Assembly: GCA_902797345.1 (NCBI GenBank)
Contig: CADBSL010000214.1
Span: 1-6,120 of the forward strand
Source of the DNA: an uncultured Eubacteriales bacterium
Lineage (GTDB): Bacteria > Bacillota > Clostridia > Peptostreptococcales > Anaerovoracaceae
DNA: 6,120 nt
Reading direction: 5' to 3'
Shown here: piece after piece, positions 1-4,981 of the stretch
How positions within the stretch are numbered: position 1 is the stretch's first letter
Layout: every line of letters begins with the position of its first letter
The notes under the pieces: model-generated
Databases searched by the model: none
The model's input: only the letters and a program-made list of their open reading frames with translations
Told to the model about the DNA's origin: nothing
Program-made: the position numbers and the translations under genes

Positions 1-645
1 CCCCTTTTCCATGGCCAGGACCCGGTCCGCCAGGGGCATTACCTCTTCCAGCCGATGCTCCGACAGGATGATGGTGGTCCCCAGTTCCTGGTGGACCTTC
101 TTCAGAGCACCCAGGAATTCCTCCGAGGCGATGGGATCCAGCCGGCTGGTGGGTTCATCCAACACCAGCACCTCCGGCTGCAGGATCATGGCCGACGCCA
201 GGCAGAGGATCTGCTTCTGACCGCCGGACAGGGTATTCACGTCCCGATAAAACCACTCTTCCATCCCAAAGAAGGAAGCCGTCTCCGCCGCTCTGGCCCG
301 CATGTCTGACTGGTCCATCCCCAGGCTCTCCAGCCCGAAGACCAACTCATGCCAGACTTTATCGCAGACGATGCCGTTTTCCGGATCCTGAAGGACGAAT
401 CCGATGCGTCCTGCCGATTCGCCTGCTTCCAGCACCGCGCCATCCATCCGGACCTGTCCCTTCCGAAGGCCATGGGGCATCAGCTCCGGCTTCAAATGCC
501 GCAGCAGCGTGGTCTTGCCGCACCCGGAGGCCCCGAAGAGCACCAAAAACTCCCCGGCTTCCACGGTGAGATCGATCCCCTGAAGGGCCGGCTCCTTCCG
601 GCCGGGGTATTGAAATGTCAGTTGTTCGATTCTAAAACGTTCCAT
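1..645 (-). CDS. ecfA: ECF transporter ATP-binding subunit, EcfA/CbiO type (3' end outside window)
   Basis: This cytoplasmic ABC ATPase should hydrolyse ATP to power an energy-coupling factor (ECF) importer together with the EcfT encoded just upstream. Its first 215 codons are in the window and no stop is reached. The visible motifs are a Walker A GASGCGKTT (residues 38-46), a Q-loop LQDPEN (85-90), a signature LSGGQ (139-143), a Walker B VLVLDEP (159-165), a D-loop near 168-170 (RLD) and a switch histidine in SEH (195-197). All catalytic elements are intact. The start ATG at 645-643 is preceded by GGGAGAGG with 5-nt spacing (positions 651-658), and it lies inside the end of ecfT with a 28-nt overlap. 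A single-domain EcfA is about 270-290 residues, but some ECF ATPases carry two fused ABC domains, and the window cannot tell which this is. Family assignment is firm. The transported substrate is not shown by this subunit. Confidence 0.93.
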   Translation of the reverse strand, partial: MERFRIEQLTFQYPGRKEPALQGIDLTVEAGEFLVLFGASGCGKTTLLRHLKPELMPHGLRKGQVRMDGAVLEAGESAGRIGFVLQDPENGIVCDKVWHELVFGLESLGMDQSDMRARAAETASFFGMEEWFYRDVNTLSGGQKQILCLASAMILQPEVLVLDEPTSRLDPIASEEFLGALKKVHQELGTTIILSEHRLEEVMPLADRVLAMEKG

Positions 646-1502
646 TGGATCCTCTCCCGGATGTCGATGAGCAAAGGGAACGCGCACAGCATCCCGTACG
701 CCAGAAAAACAGTGGCGGTATAGACCCCTCCGGTCACCGCCTGAAAATCGGGGAAATACCGGTAGTCTACTGCACCCAGTCCTTTCCCCACTAGAATATA
801 TGCACTGAGCGCCAGGATCAACAGGAGGCTGACCCCGTCCCGGCGTTCAAAGGTAAAGATCGAAAAAGCCGTTCGTCTGCGTTGTCCGTATCCCCGGCTC
901 TTCATACTGTCGGAGATCTGGATGGAATTCTCCAATGCCCAGTCGATCATGGCAGAGAAGGACCGCAGCCCGGATCTGGCCCGGCCTCGAAGGTTTTCTC
1001 CCTCTTCCCCGTAAAGGGCTTTCTGGGCACCGTAGATCCGCTTGATCTGGGCCCCGAACCGGGGCACGAACCGCAGGATCATAGAGAAAATCAGGGACAA
1101 AGAAGGGATGACCCGGCCAAACAGATAAATGAACCGATCGCTGGTCATGATCCGGTTGTAACAGGAAAACCAGCAGATCACCGAACCGATCATGGCGGAA
1201 GCCGCCAGCCCGAACAGGATGGACTCCAGCGTCAGGGGATTCCCCCCCGGCAGGTAGGTGATCAGGGTCACGCCCCGGTGGTTGAAAGCCGGATTGATCA
1301 GCGCAGTCAGAACCATCACCGGCAGCAGCACCTTCAGCCCAAACCCCAGCATGGAACGCCCCTTCATGTCGATAGCCGTCAGAAAAGACAGGCCCAGGGA
1401 GATCCCCAGGCACACCGGGTTCATAAAAATCATGGAAAACAGGATCACCGCCAGGAAATAGGTGAGATTCACGATGGGATGGAACCGTTCAAAACTGTGC
1501 AT
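618..1502 (-). CDS. ecfT: ECF transporter transmembrane subunit EcfT
   Basis: This 294-residue integral membrane protein is the coupling (T) subunit of an ECF-type vitamin or metal importer; EcfT transmits ATPase movement to a substrate-binding S subunit. Hydrophobic segments lie near residues 12-45 (probably two helices), 53-72, 93-112, 126-144, 224-240 and 259-280. A long amphipathic, basic region at about 145-215 matches the cytoplasmic coupling helices. It contains DSMKSRGYG (198-206), with the S-R-G at 202-204 corresponding to the conserved A/S-R-G coupling motif of the family. Length is close to the family norm of roughly 260-300. The ATG at 1502 follows the DUF4430 lipoprotein stop by 4 nt and has GGGAGAGG seven bases upstream, with the preceding stop codon lying between. 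The 3' end overlaps ecfA. The adjacency of EcfT and EcfA makes the call secure. A dedicated (group I) arrangement is inferred because the capture proteins are co-transcribed. Confidence 0.92.
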   Translation of the reverse strand: MHSFERFHPIVNLTYFLAVILFSMIFMNPVCLGISLGLSFLTAIDMKGRSMLGFGLKVLLPVMVLTALINPAFNHRGVTLITYLPGGNPLTLESILFGLAASAMIGSVICWFSCYNRIMTSDRFIYLFGRVIPSLSLIFSMILRFVPRFGAQIKRIYGAQKALYGEEGENLRGRARSGLRSFSAMIDWALENSIQISDSMKSRGYGQRRRTAFSIFTFERRDGVSLLLILALSAYILVGKGLGAVDYRYFPDFQAVTGGVYTATVFLAYGMLCAFPLLIDIRERIQWNVLESNN

Positions 1503-1506
1503 CTCC

Positions 1507-2370
1507 TCACCTCTCCCTCTGGCCGCCGGCGTCCCCGCCGCCGATGTCCCGACCCAGGTCGCAGGTGTAGATCCAGTCGATGGAATCCCCGTTTTTCACC
1601 TTGCAGGAACTGCAGCCGTAATTGGGAAAACTGCCATTCACGGCGTACATCCACCCGGACAAGGGCCCGCAGTCGAATTCGTAAAGGTTGGCGATGCCCT
1701 CGATATACGCCCCGTTGTACACGGGCGTCGTCTCGAACTCAAAAAGGATCCCCTCTTTCCGAAGGGTATTTTTCAGCACATCAAAGACCGTGTCCCCTTC
1801 CGAGAAGGTCACAGTGGTATCCGGCAGGATCACCCCGCCGGCAGGGATGAGGTCCGCCTTCCCGGCGGTCAGATCGTCCATATGGTTGAACACGGTCCCG
1901 CACTCCACGGAAATGCTACAGGAATGGGCCGTCTGCCCGGTGGCCTTTCCGGCACTCTTCTGCTGAGGCGTGGGCGTTCCCTTCCCGTAGCTTTCGGAAG
2001 AAGTGGTATCGGTGCTTCCTGAGCTCTGCCCGGTGGAAGCTGCTGCCGTGGTTTTCCCCGACTTCGCGGTCGTGCTGCCGGAGGCATTCTTCGCAGCGGA
2101 TCCCTCCTGGGAGGAAGCTTTCTCCTTTTCCCCGCTCTCCGTCTTTGCCGTCACATCTCCGGCCGCAAAGTCGTCCAAAGCGGAAGCCTTGCCAACTTCC
2201 ACGGACTCCACCGCCAACTGTACGACGGCATAGAGCGCCTCCGAAGCGGTCGGCTCCCCAGTCTCCGGGTCCCCGGAAGACCCACAGCCAGCCAATCCAA
2301 AAATCAGTATCCATATCATTGTTGCTGTCACTATACAGCTGCCAAATCTATTTCTTCTGATTTCTCCCAT
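1507..2370 (-). CDS. DUF4430 (transcobalamin C-terminal-like) lipoprotein
   Basis: This 287-residue protein is exported and lipid-anchored, judging by a basic start, a hydrophobic stretch (residues 13-28) and the lipobox LAGC with Cys29. Residues about 60-147 form a low-complexity linker rich in Ser, Thr, Gly, Lys and Ala. The C-terminal globular part starts near CSISVEC (151-157). It includes a DUF4430-like domain at about 187-272: TVTFSEGDTVFDVL, then GPLSGWMYAVNG (235-246), PNYGCSSC (249-256), NGDSIDWIYTCDLG (260-273). DUF4430 corresponds to the small beta domain of intrinsic factor and transcobalamin, which closes over cobalamin. Six cysteines (151, 157, 234, 253, 256, 270) could form extracellular disulfides. 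The start at 2370 lies 3 nt after the SLH-protein stop, with GGGAGA six bases upstream. Co-transcription with EcfT suggests a substrate-capture role for an ECF importer. The ligand is inferred, not shown. Confidence 0.85.
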   Translation of the reverse strand: MGEIRRNRFGSCIVTATMIWILIFGLAGCGSSGDPETGEPTASEALYAVVQLAVESVEVGKASALDDFAAGDVTAKTESGEKEKASSQEGSAAKNASGSTTAKSGKTTAAASTGQSSGSTDTTSSESYGKGTPTPQQKSAGKATGQTAHSCSISVECGTVFNHMDDLTAGKADLIPAGGVILPDTTVTFSEGDTVFDVLKNTLRKEGILFEFETTPVYNGAYIEGIANLYEFDCGPLSGWMYAVNGSFPNYGCSSCKVKNGDSIDWIYTCDLGRDIGGGDAGGQRER

Positions 2371-2373
2371 CTT

Positions 2374-3921
2374 CTATCTCCCATCTTCCATCTTTTGATA
2401 CAGATTATAAATGATCCCGGCGATCTCGGAACGCCGGACTCTCTCCTGTGGTGAGATCGTCCCGTCTGCCCTGGGTTCAGCCAATTCGGTCTTCAGGCAA
2501 AGGGCGACACTGTCCCGGGCCCAGTCGCTGACCTGGCTGCCGTCCGAAAGGCCGGCCAAGACCCTTTCGGTCTCCGATGCCGGGAGCGCTCCTGCCGCGC
2601 CTTCCCGGATCGCCGCCCGGGCCACCATAGTCAGGGCCTCCTGACGGGTGATGGTCCCCTGGGGATCAAAGCAGGTAGCGGACACGCCTTTGATGATGCC
2701 GGCCCGGTAAGCCGCTGCCGCGTATCCGTAAAACCAGTCATTTTCCCTCACATCTTCAAAGATCGGTTCCTGTCTCACCGGAAGACCCAGGCCCCGCACC
2801 ACGATGGTGGCGAATTCCGCCCGGGTCATGGTTGCAGTCGGATCAAATATCCCGGTCGCCTTCCCGTTGATGATGCCCTTTTCCGCCATGGAAAAGATCT
2901 TTCCCTGATTCGGGTCTCCAACGGTATCCTGAAAGGCCGGTGTGAACCCGTCTGTCATATCATATAAACACGCCGTACCCCAACGGCTGCGATATTCCGA
3001 CGTCAAAGCCAGCAGCCCCTGCTCGGAAGCAAAGGGGTCGACCCTCAGGGGATCCCGAAGGTGGCTGAAGCCCTTTCCGGACACGGCAAACCCCATGAGA
3101 GAATCCAGCATCCCCTCCGTTCCCGCCGGGAATTCTTTTTCGGCCCAGGAATCCTCCGATGAACGCAGGGCAATGATCACCTGGGCGGTGCTCTCGGCAT
3201 TCAGCCCGTCATAATCCCTATAGCCCCCTTCACCGGTCTGCTGTTCCCCCAGATACTTCAGGGCCTTTTGCAGAGCCTTTTGCGCCTTCGCACTGTCGTC
3301 CATCCCGGCCAGCGCCTGTACCGCCATCGCCGTCAGGTCCACACCGGAAGCGCTCCCTGCAGCCAACCCGAAGCCGCCGTCTTTATTCTGAGCAGAAAGG
3401 ATGTACGACAGGTACATCTCCTTCGTGGCCTGCCGGGTCCCGGCGGCCGCCTTCGGCATCTCATATCCGCCGCTGTTCAAAGCGATCAGAGCAAAGATCG
3501 CGCCGTTGACTCCCTGGCGAATGGTCTTGTCGTAATCTGCCAGAGGCTGCGTCAGGTCGTAGCCCGCCACATTCCGGGGATCCTTCCCGATGGCCGTCAG
3601 GGCCAGGATCACCCTGGAATACTCCGTATTCTTCGTAGAGGACAGCACGCCGTCGTTCTCTCTCAGTTTTTTCTCCACGTTCTGATAATAGGTGTCGTAA
3701 TAGCCGGCCGGCACCGGTGCCCCGCTCCTTGCCAGAGCGATGATGAGCCATTCCCCTCCCGTCTGGGATACGGTGGGTGCCGTCACCTGCTGCGTCTGGG
3801 ACTGCAGCATCTCAAATAGCTGTGTCTGGTCTTCGTTTTCAAAAGCCGATACCGGCAAAGCGAAAGCAAACACCATCACTACTGCCAGGATCGCCGCGAT
3901 CCATTTATGTTTCATTCTCAT
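2374..3921 (-). CDS. Secreted prenyltransferase-like helical-repeat protein with three SLH domains
   Basis: This 515-residue surface protein begins with a Sec signal peptide (MRMKHKW, hydrophobic core 8-22, likely cleavage after PVSA, residue 26). Residues about 55-320 look like an alpha/alpha-barrel of the prenyltransferase/squalene-cyclase superfamily: EYSRVILALTAIG (100-112), QGVNGAIFALIAL (136-148), SAQNKDGGFGL (176-186), DLTAMAVQALAG (195-206), GGYRDYDGLNAESTAQVIIAL (232-252). This fold also forms the N-terminal domain of intrinsic factor and transcobalamin. Three SLH domains follow at about 329-380, 386-440 and 452-510, with TRAE (366-369), TRQE (426-429) and a weaker RRSE (496-499). 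SLH domains bind secondary cell-wall polymers, so the protein should sit on the wall surface. The ATG at 3921 is preferred over 3915 because GGGAG (3930-3934) is 8 nt from it. It is the first gene of the operon and probably hands ligand to the DUF4430 lipoprotein. An enzymatic role is unlikely for a secreted, wall-bound form. Confidence 0.87.
   Translation of the reverse strand: MRMKHKWIAAILAVVMVFAFALPVSAFENEDQTQLFEMLQSQTQQVTAPTVSQTGGEWLIIALARSGAPVPAGYYDTYYQNVEKKLRENDGVLSSTKNTEYSRVILALTAIGKDPRNVAGYDLTQPLADYDKTIRQGVNGAIFALIALNSGGYEMPKAAAGTRQATKEMYLSYILSAQNKDGGFGLAAGSASGVDLTAMAVQALAGMDDSAKAQKALQKALKYLGEQQTGEGGYRDYDGLNAESTAQVIIALRSSEDSWAEKEFPAGTEGMLDSLMGFAVSGKGFSHLRDPLRVDPFASEQGLLALTSEYRSRWGTACLYDMTDGFTPAFQDTVGDPNQGKIFSMAEKGIINGKATGIFDPTATMTRAEFATIVVRGLGLPVRQEPIFEDVRENDWFYGYAAAAYRAGIIKGVSATCFDPQGTITRQEALTMVARAAIREGAAGALPASETERVLAGLSDGSQVSDWARDSVALCLKTELAEPRADGTISPQERVRRSEIAGIIYNLYQKMEDGR
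2377..2382 (-). promoter_or_regulatory. Shine-Dalgarno site of the DUF4430 gene, inside the upstream gene
   Basis: Read on the minus strand, GGGAGA sits six bases before the ATG at 2370. It lies within the last codons of the SLH protein gene, whose TAG stop falls between the site and the start. The local sequence is an all-purine-rich run of repeated AAGATGG/GGAGAT units. This arrangement indicates translational coupling of the two capture proteins. Confidence 0.7.
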
Positions 3922-3957
3922 TTTTGATTCTCCCGGATGTCCTTTTTTCTTGATAAA

Positions 3958-3986
3958 AGTATATCTCAGAACGCCCTGTTATTCAA
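3958..3986 (-). promoter_or_regulatory. Sigma-A promoter of the SLH/DUF4430/ecfT/ecfA operon
   Basis: On the minus strand the -35 box TTGAAT (3981-3986) and -10 box TATACT (3958-3963) are separated by exactly 17 bp, and each differs from consensus at one position. Transcription should begin near 3951, giving a leader of only about 30 nt before the ATG at 3921. That is too short for a cobalamin riboswitch. No clear operator palindrome is visible across the boxes. A 13-bp tandem duplication ends just upstream of the -35 box. Confidence 0.75.
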
Positions 3987-3989
3987 GTT

Positions 3990-4015
3990 GGAGTCAATGG
4001 GGGGAGTCAATGGGG
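3990..4015. repeat. 13-bp perfect tandem duplication
   Basis: GGAGTCAATGGGG occurs twice back to back, at 3990-4002 and 4003-4015. The second unit is the left end of intergenic repeat copy 1, so the first unit appears to be a local duplication of that end. It lies four bases upstream of the -35 box of the operon promoter. Confidence 0.9.
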
Positions 4016-4032
4016 ACGGTTCTTTTTGACTC
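4004..4032 (+). repeat. 29-bp intergenic palindromic-end repeat, copy 1
   Basis: The unit begins GAGTCAATGGGGACGG and ends TTCTTTTTGACTC. The terminal 7 bases GAGTCAA and TTGACTC are exact inverted repeats around a 15-base asymmetric core. The copy lies between the lipoprotein terminator and the operon promoter. It is an exact reverse complement of copy 3 (6092-6120) and matches copy 2 (4883-4911) at 27 of 29 positions. The pattern resembles small REP-type or MITE-like elements mobilised in trans by Y1 (IS200-like/RAYT) transposases, but no transposase is in the window. Confidence 0.88.
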
Positions 4033-4035
4033 TCC

Positions 4036-4065
4036 AAATAAAAACAGGGAGGCGAACCTCCCTGT
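4036..4065 (-). terminator. Rho-independent terminator of the 4077-4796 lipoprotein gene
   Basis: On the minus strand a perfect 9-bp stem (ACAGGGAGG pairing with CCTCCCTGT, positions 4044-4052 and 4057-4065) closes a TTCG tetraloop and is followed by TTTTATTT (4036-4043). It begins 11 bases after the lipoprotein stop. The uridine tract exists only in the minus direction, so it should not terminate plus-strand transcripts. It separates the lipoprotein transcript from the downstream transporter operon. Confidence 0.93.
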
Positions 4066-4076
4066 CAGTGCTTTCT

Positions 4077-4796
4077 TCACTGCTGTTTTTCCATATGGAA
4101 TGTATAGCCTTCTCCGTTGGGCGAATAGGTGATCTCCAACCCATCCTCATCGTAGGACCACAGGATCGACGGGTCCTCTTCCTCCTCGATATCAAACATA
4201 AACATCCCGCTCATGCTGACAAAGGGATACGGTCCATAGGTCTGATCGCCAACCTTGATGGTGCCAGTCTTATCCTCGCCGAATTCCGCCGTACAGGCAT
4301 CCGCTGCAACATCTGACACCTCATTCCCCAGCACATCTGTCACTGAGGTGGACTTCCAGCTGCCCACGATCGCCTGTTCCTGTTCAGAAGCGTAATTGGC
4401 ACCTGCCGCATCCGACCCCTCTTTCGCAAAGGTCAGCTTCAGGCCCATGCCCATAAAATCTTCAAACGTCATCACATCGTTCGCAAGGGTCCCGGTCAGT
4501 TCTTCGCCCTCCACGGAAAGGGTAATGGTCTCCCCATCCATCGTGTAGGTGCCTTTCGCGGTAGTCCCCTCCACGGACAGTTCGGCCTTTCCTCCCTCTT
4601 TCAGTTCAACGGCAAACCCGCTGATATCGTCCCCCGTGAGAGTAACGCCCATCATTTCACCGGCCACGGAATTATACACACCCAAAAGCGGATCCGGTTC
4701 CGCAGCCTCTCCGCCACCTCCGGAAGAGCCTCCACAGGCTGCCAGCGGCAGGATCATCAATGAGACCATGATCAGCAATAACAATAGTTTTTTCAT
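4077..4796 (-). CDS. Lipoprotein with two lipocalin-like beta repeats, function unknown
   Basis: This 239-residue protein has a short lipoprotein signal (MKKLLLLLIMVSL...) with lipobox LAAC and Cys21, then a Gly/Ser/Glu tether, so it should be anchored outside the membrane. Two similar beta-rich segments follow: about 36-125 (LLGVYNSV..., TYTMDGETITL, GEELTGTL, LKLTFAKEG) and about 142-236 (IVGSWKSTSV..., CTAEFGEDKTGTIKVGDQTYG, LEITYSPNGEGYTFHME). The G-x-W/Y opening and the paired short strands resemble the lipocalin-like domains common in clostridial lipoproteins; that is family resemblance only. No catalytic motif is evident. The ATG at 4796 has AGAAGGAG six bases upstream (4803-4810). It forms a single-gene transcript: a strong promoter with an embedded palindrome lies upstream, and a good terminator follows. 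Whether it serves the neighbouring transporter or the reductase cannot be told. Confidence 0.85.
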   Translation of the reverse strand: MKKLLLLLIMVSLMILPLAACGGSSGGGGEAAEPDPLLGVYNSVAGEMMGVTLTGDDISGFAVELKEGGKAELSVEGTTAKGTYTMDGETITLSVEGEELTGTLANDVMTFEDFMGMGLKLTFAKEGSDAAGANYASEQEQAIVGSWKSTSVTDVLGNEVSDVAADACTAEFGEDKTGTIKVGDQTYGPYPFVSMSGMFMFDIEEEEDPSILWSYDEDGLEITYSPNGEGYTFHMEKQQ

Positions 4797-4845
4797 TCGT
4801 ATCTCCTTCTTTCTTCAAAATGCTTCAGGAAACAACTCTTTTCTT

Positions 4846-4875
4846 ATTATATCATTGGATAGTATCCAATGACAA
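4846..4875 (-). promoter_or_regulatory. Strong sigma-A promoter of the lipoprotein gene
   Basis: On the minus strand the -35 box TTGTCA (4870-4875) and the perfect consensus -10 box TATAAT (4846-4851) are 18 bp apart. Transcription should start near 4839, leaving a leader of about 43 nt that contains the AGAAGGAG ribosome binding site. The whole spacer is occupied by a palindrome, so the promoter is expected to be repressible. Confidence 0.8.
4852..4872. promoter_or_regulatory. 21-bp palindromic operator in the promoter spacer
   Basis: The left arm TCATTGGATA (4852-4861), a central G (4862) and the right arm TATCCAATGA (4863-4872) form a perfect inverted repeat with 10-bp arms. It fills the 18-bp spacer between the -10 and -35 boxes and covers half of the -35 box. 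That is the classic position for a dimeric repressor (TetR- or MarR-like helix-turn-helix) to block RNA polymerase. No regulator gene is in the window. The site is about 45 bp upstream of the plus-strand promoter candidate and could also affect the divergent reductase gene. A transcription terminator is unlikely because it lies upstream of both start sites. Confidence 0.75.
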
Positions 4876-4882
4876 CTATTTT

Positions 4883-4911
4883 GAGTCATTGGGGACGGTT
4901 CCTTTTGACTC
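4883..4911 (+). repeat. 29-bp intergenic palindromic-end repeat, copy 2
   Basis: The unit has the same orientation as copy 1 and differs from it at two positions (7, A to T; 20, T to C). Its ends pair as TGAGTCA (4882-4888) with TGACTCA (4906-4912), so inverted ends are retained despite the change at position 7. It lies between the two divergent promoters, just upstream of the reductase promoter. Confidence 0.87.
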
Positions 4912-4916
4912 ATTAT

Positions 4917-4945
4917 TTGAGATGCTGCTGCGATTGTGCTAAACT
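4917..4945 (+). promoter_or_regulatory. Probable promoter of the aldo/keto reductase gene
   Basis: TTGAGA (4917-4922) and TAAACT (4940-4945) are 17 bp apart, and a TGC directly before the -10 gives an extended -10 (TGn) element. Transcription would begin near 4952, about 30 nt before the ATG. An alternative -10 is TATATT (4945-4950), but it has no good -35 at normal spacing. The TTGAGA box begins five bases after repeat copy 2. Confidence 0.45.
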
Positions 4946-4970
4946 ATATTACACAACCTAATGAAAGGCA

Positions 4971-4974
4971 AGGA
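4971..4974 (+). promoter_or_regulatory. Shine-Dalgarno AGGA that fixes the reductase start at 4982
   Basis: AAGGCAAGGAA (4966-4976) gives an AGGA seven bases before the ATG at 4982. The in-frame upstream ATG at 4961 has no purine-rich site before it (ACACAACCTA precedes it) and would add seven residues (MKGKEST) not typical of the family's beta-hairpin start. The 4982 start is therefore preferred. Confidence 0.75.
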
Positions 4975-4981
4975 ATCAACC

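Noticed and set aside
882..1850. Long open frame on the plus strand opposite ecfT and the DUF4430 gene
   Set aside because: Its product is Arg/Pro/Gly/Gln-rich with no recognisable motif. It lies antisense to two well-supported genes and is an artefact of GC-rich codon use.
4044..4065. Bidirectional terminator
   Set aside because: The hairpin is followed by a T-run only on the minus strand; on the plus strand CAGTGCTTTC follows, and no plus-strand gene precedes it.
4852..4890. Relation between the operator palindrome and repeat copy 2, which share TCATTGG
   Set aside because: Only seven bases match, and copies 1 and 3 carry TCAATGG instead, so this looks coincidental.
4961..4981. Upstream ATG at 4961 as the reductase start
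   Set aside because: It has no ribosome binding site, whereas the ATG at 4982 has AGGA seven bases upstream and gives a family-like N-terminus.
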